Positions 63,810-64,000 of a DNA stretch of 64,000 nucleotides are shown here, in pieces. Below the pieces are notes generated by a model. That model saw nothing but the letters and a program-made list of their open reading frames with translations, made no database searches and was not told the origin of the DNA. The stretch's first letter is position 1. Each line of letters starts with the position of its first letter. This stretch comes from Leguminivora glycinivorella. Lineage: Eukaryota; Arthropoda; Insecta; Lepidoptera; Tortricidae. The stretch lies in assembly GCF_023078275.1 (NCBI RefSeq), contig NC_062972.1, forward strand, positions 14,463,691 through 14,527,690. The letters run 5' to 3'. Made by a program: the position numbers and the translations under genes.

Positions 63810-64000
63810 TTTCATGTGTAGGTACGTATTTCACCATTTTTTGCAAATTCATTTTTTTTAATCTAAAATTGGTTTCAAGACTAGTCAATTTATATTAAGA
63901 CATAGCTTAGCACTACTATTAAACTTTTAGTGCAGTTGTATAAAAAATTGTGCATTCTATTCATTACAAAATGTGTCTAATGTAATGACTCACTCCTCGA
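63810..64000. other. Unassigned end of window
   Basis: AT-rich sequence without recognised features. Confidence 0.3.

Overview
The window looks like gene-poor nuclear DNA from a moth or butterfly (Lepidoptera). It is AT-rich, uses short TAGGTACCTA-type words often, and is packed with repeats I recognise from memory as lepidopteran: tRNA-headed SINEs, GGCCAAG/GTTCCGTA repeats, GGCAAACGAGCAGAC repeats, GTAGCCGAATGGCA elements and RTE-type LINE tails. I found no convincing host protein-coding gene, rRNA or tRNA gene. Every recognisable coding stretch belongs to a mobile element. No database was searched, so family names are recognition only.

Layout. 0-7 kb: SINEs and small hairpin elements, then a 2.8 kb transposon flanked by TA (3569-6369) whose empty target site survives twice in a neighbouring duplication (6371-7095). 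7-17 kb: mostly unique AT-rich sequence with SINE pieces, hairpin MITEs and the tail of an LTR-retrotransposon integrase (13965-14159). 17-22 kb: a 1.67 kb hAT-type element with a perfect 8-bp target duplication, plus two ~454-bp hAT-type MITEs of one family. 22-29 kb: a 6.5 kb composite bounded by a 22-bp direct repeat. It holds three ~450-bp tandem units and a G-rich hexamer array (GGGATA and variants), which is split by a non-LTR retrotransposon with an intact 954-aa endonuclease-reverse transcriptase ORF (25045-27909, minus).

29-33 kb: a LINE C-terminal fragment, a nested palindrome (29691-30748) and a 5'-truncated RTE-like LINE (31566-32573). 33-41 kb: SINEs, a foldback MITE and long unassigned stretches. 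41.5-43.8 kb: a palindrome with ~1.04 kb arms whose loop carries a piece of retrotransposon ORF1 related to the intact copy at 52.8-53.9 kb. 44-52 kb: hairpin elements, an element with a 121-bp minisatellite, a MITE with another repeat nested in it, and a (TATCCG)n array. 52-54 kb: a LINE C-terminal remnant and an ORF1-only retroelement meeting tail to tail, the latter split by a MITE near its N-terminus. 58.3-60.7 kb: a long-TIR MITE and a deleted DD41D mariner that was then hit by a LINE fragment with an 11-bp target duplication. 62.0-63.8 kb: a 1.8 kb element with two different tandem arrays near its ends.

The genes do not form a pathway. The window records layered insertions, and several nesting orders can be read directly from target duplications and empty sites.
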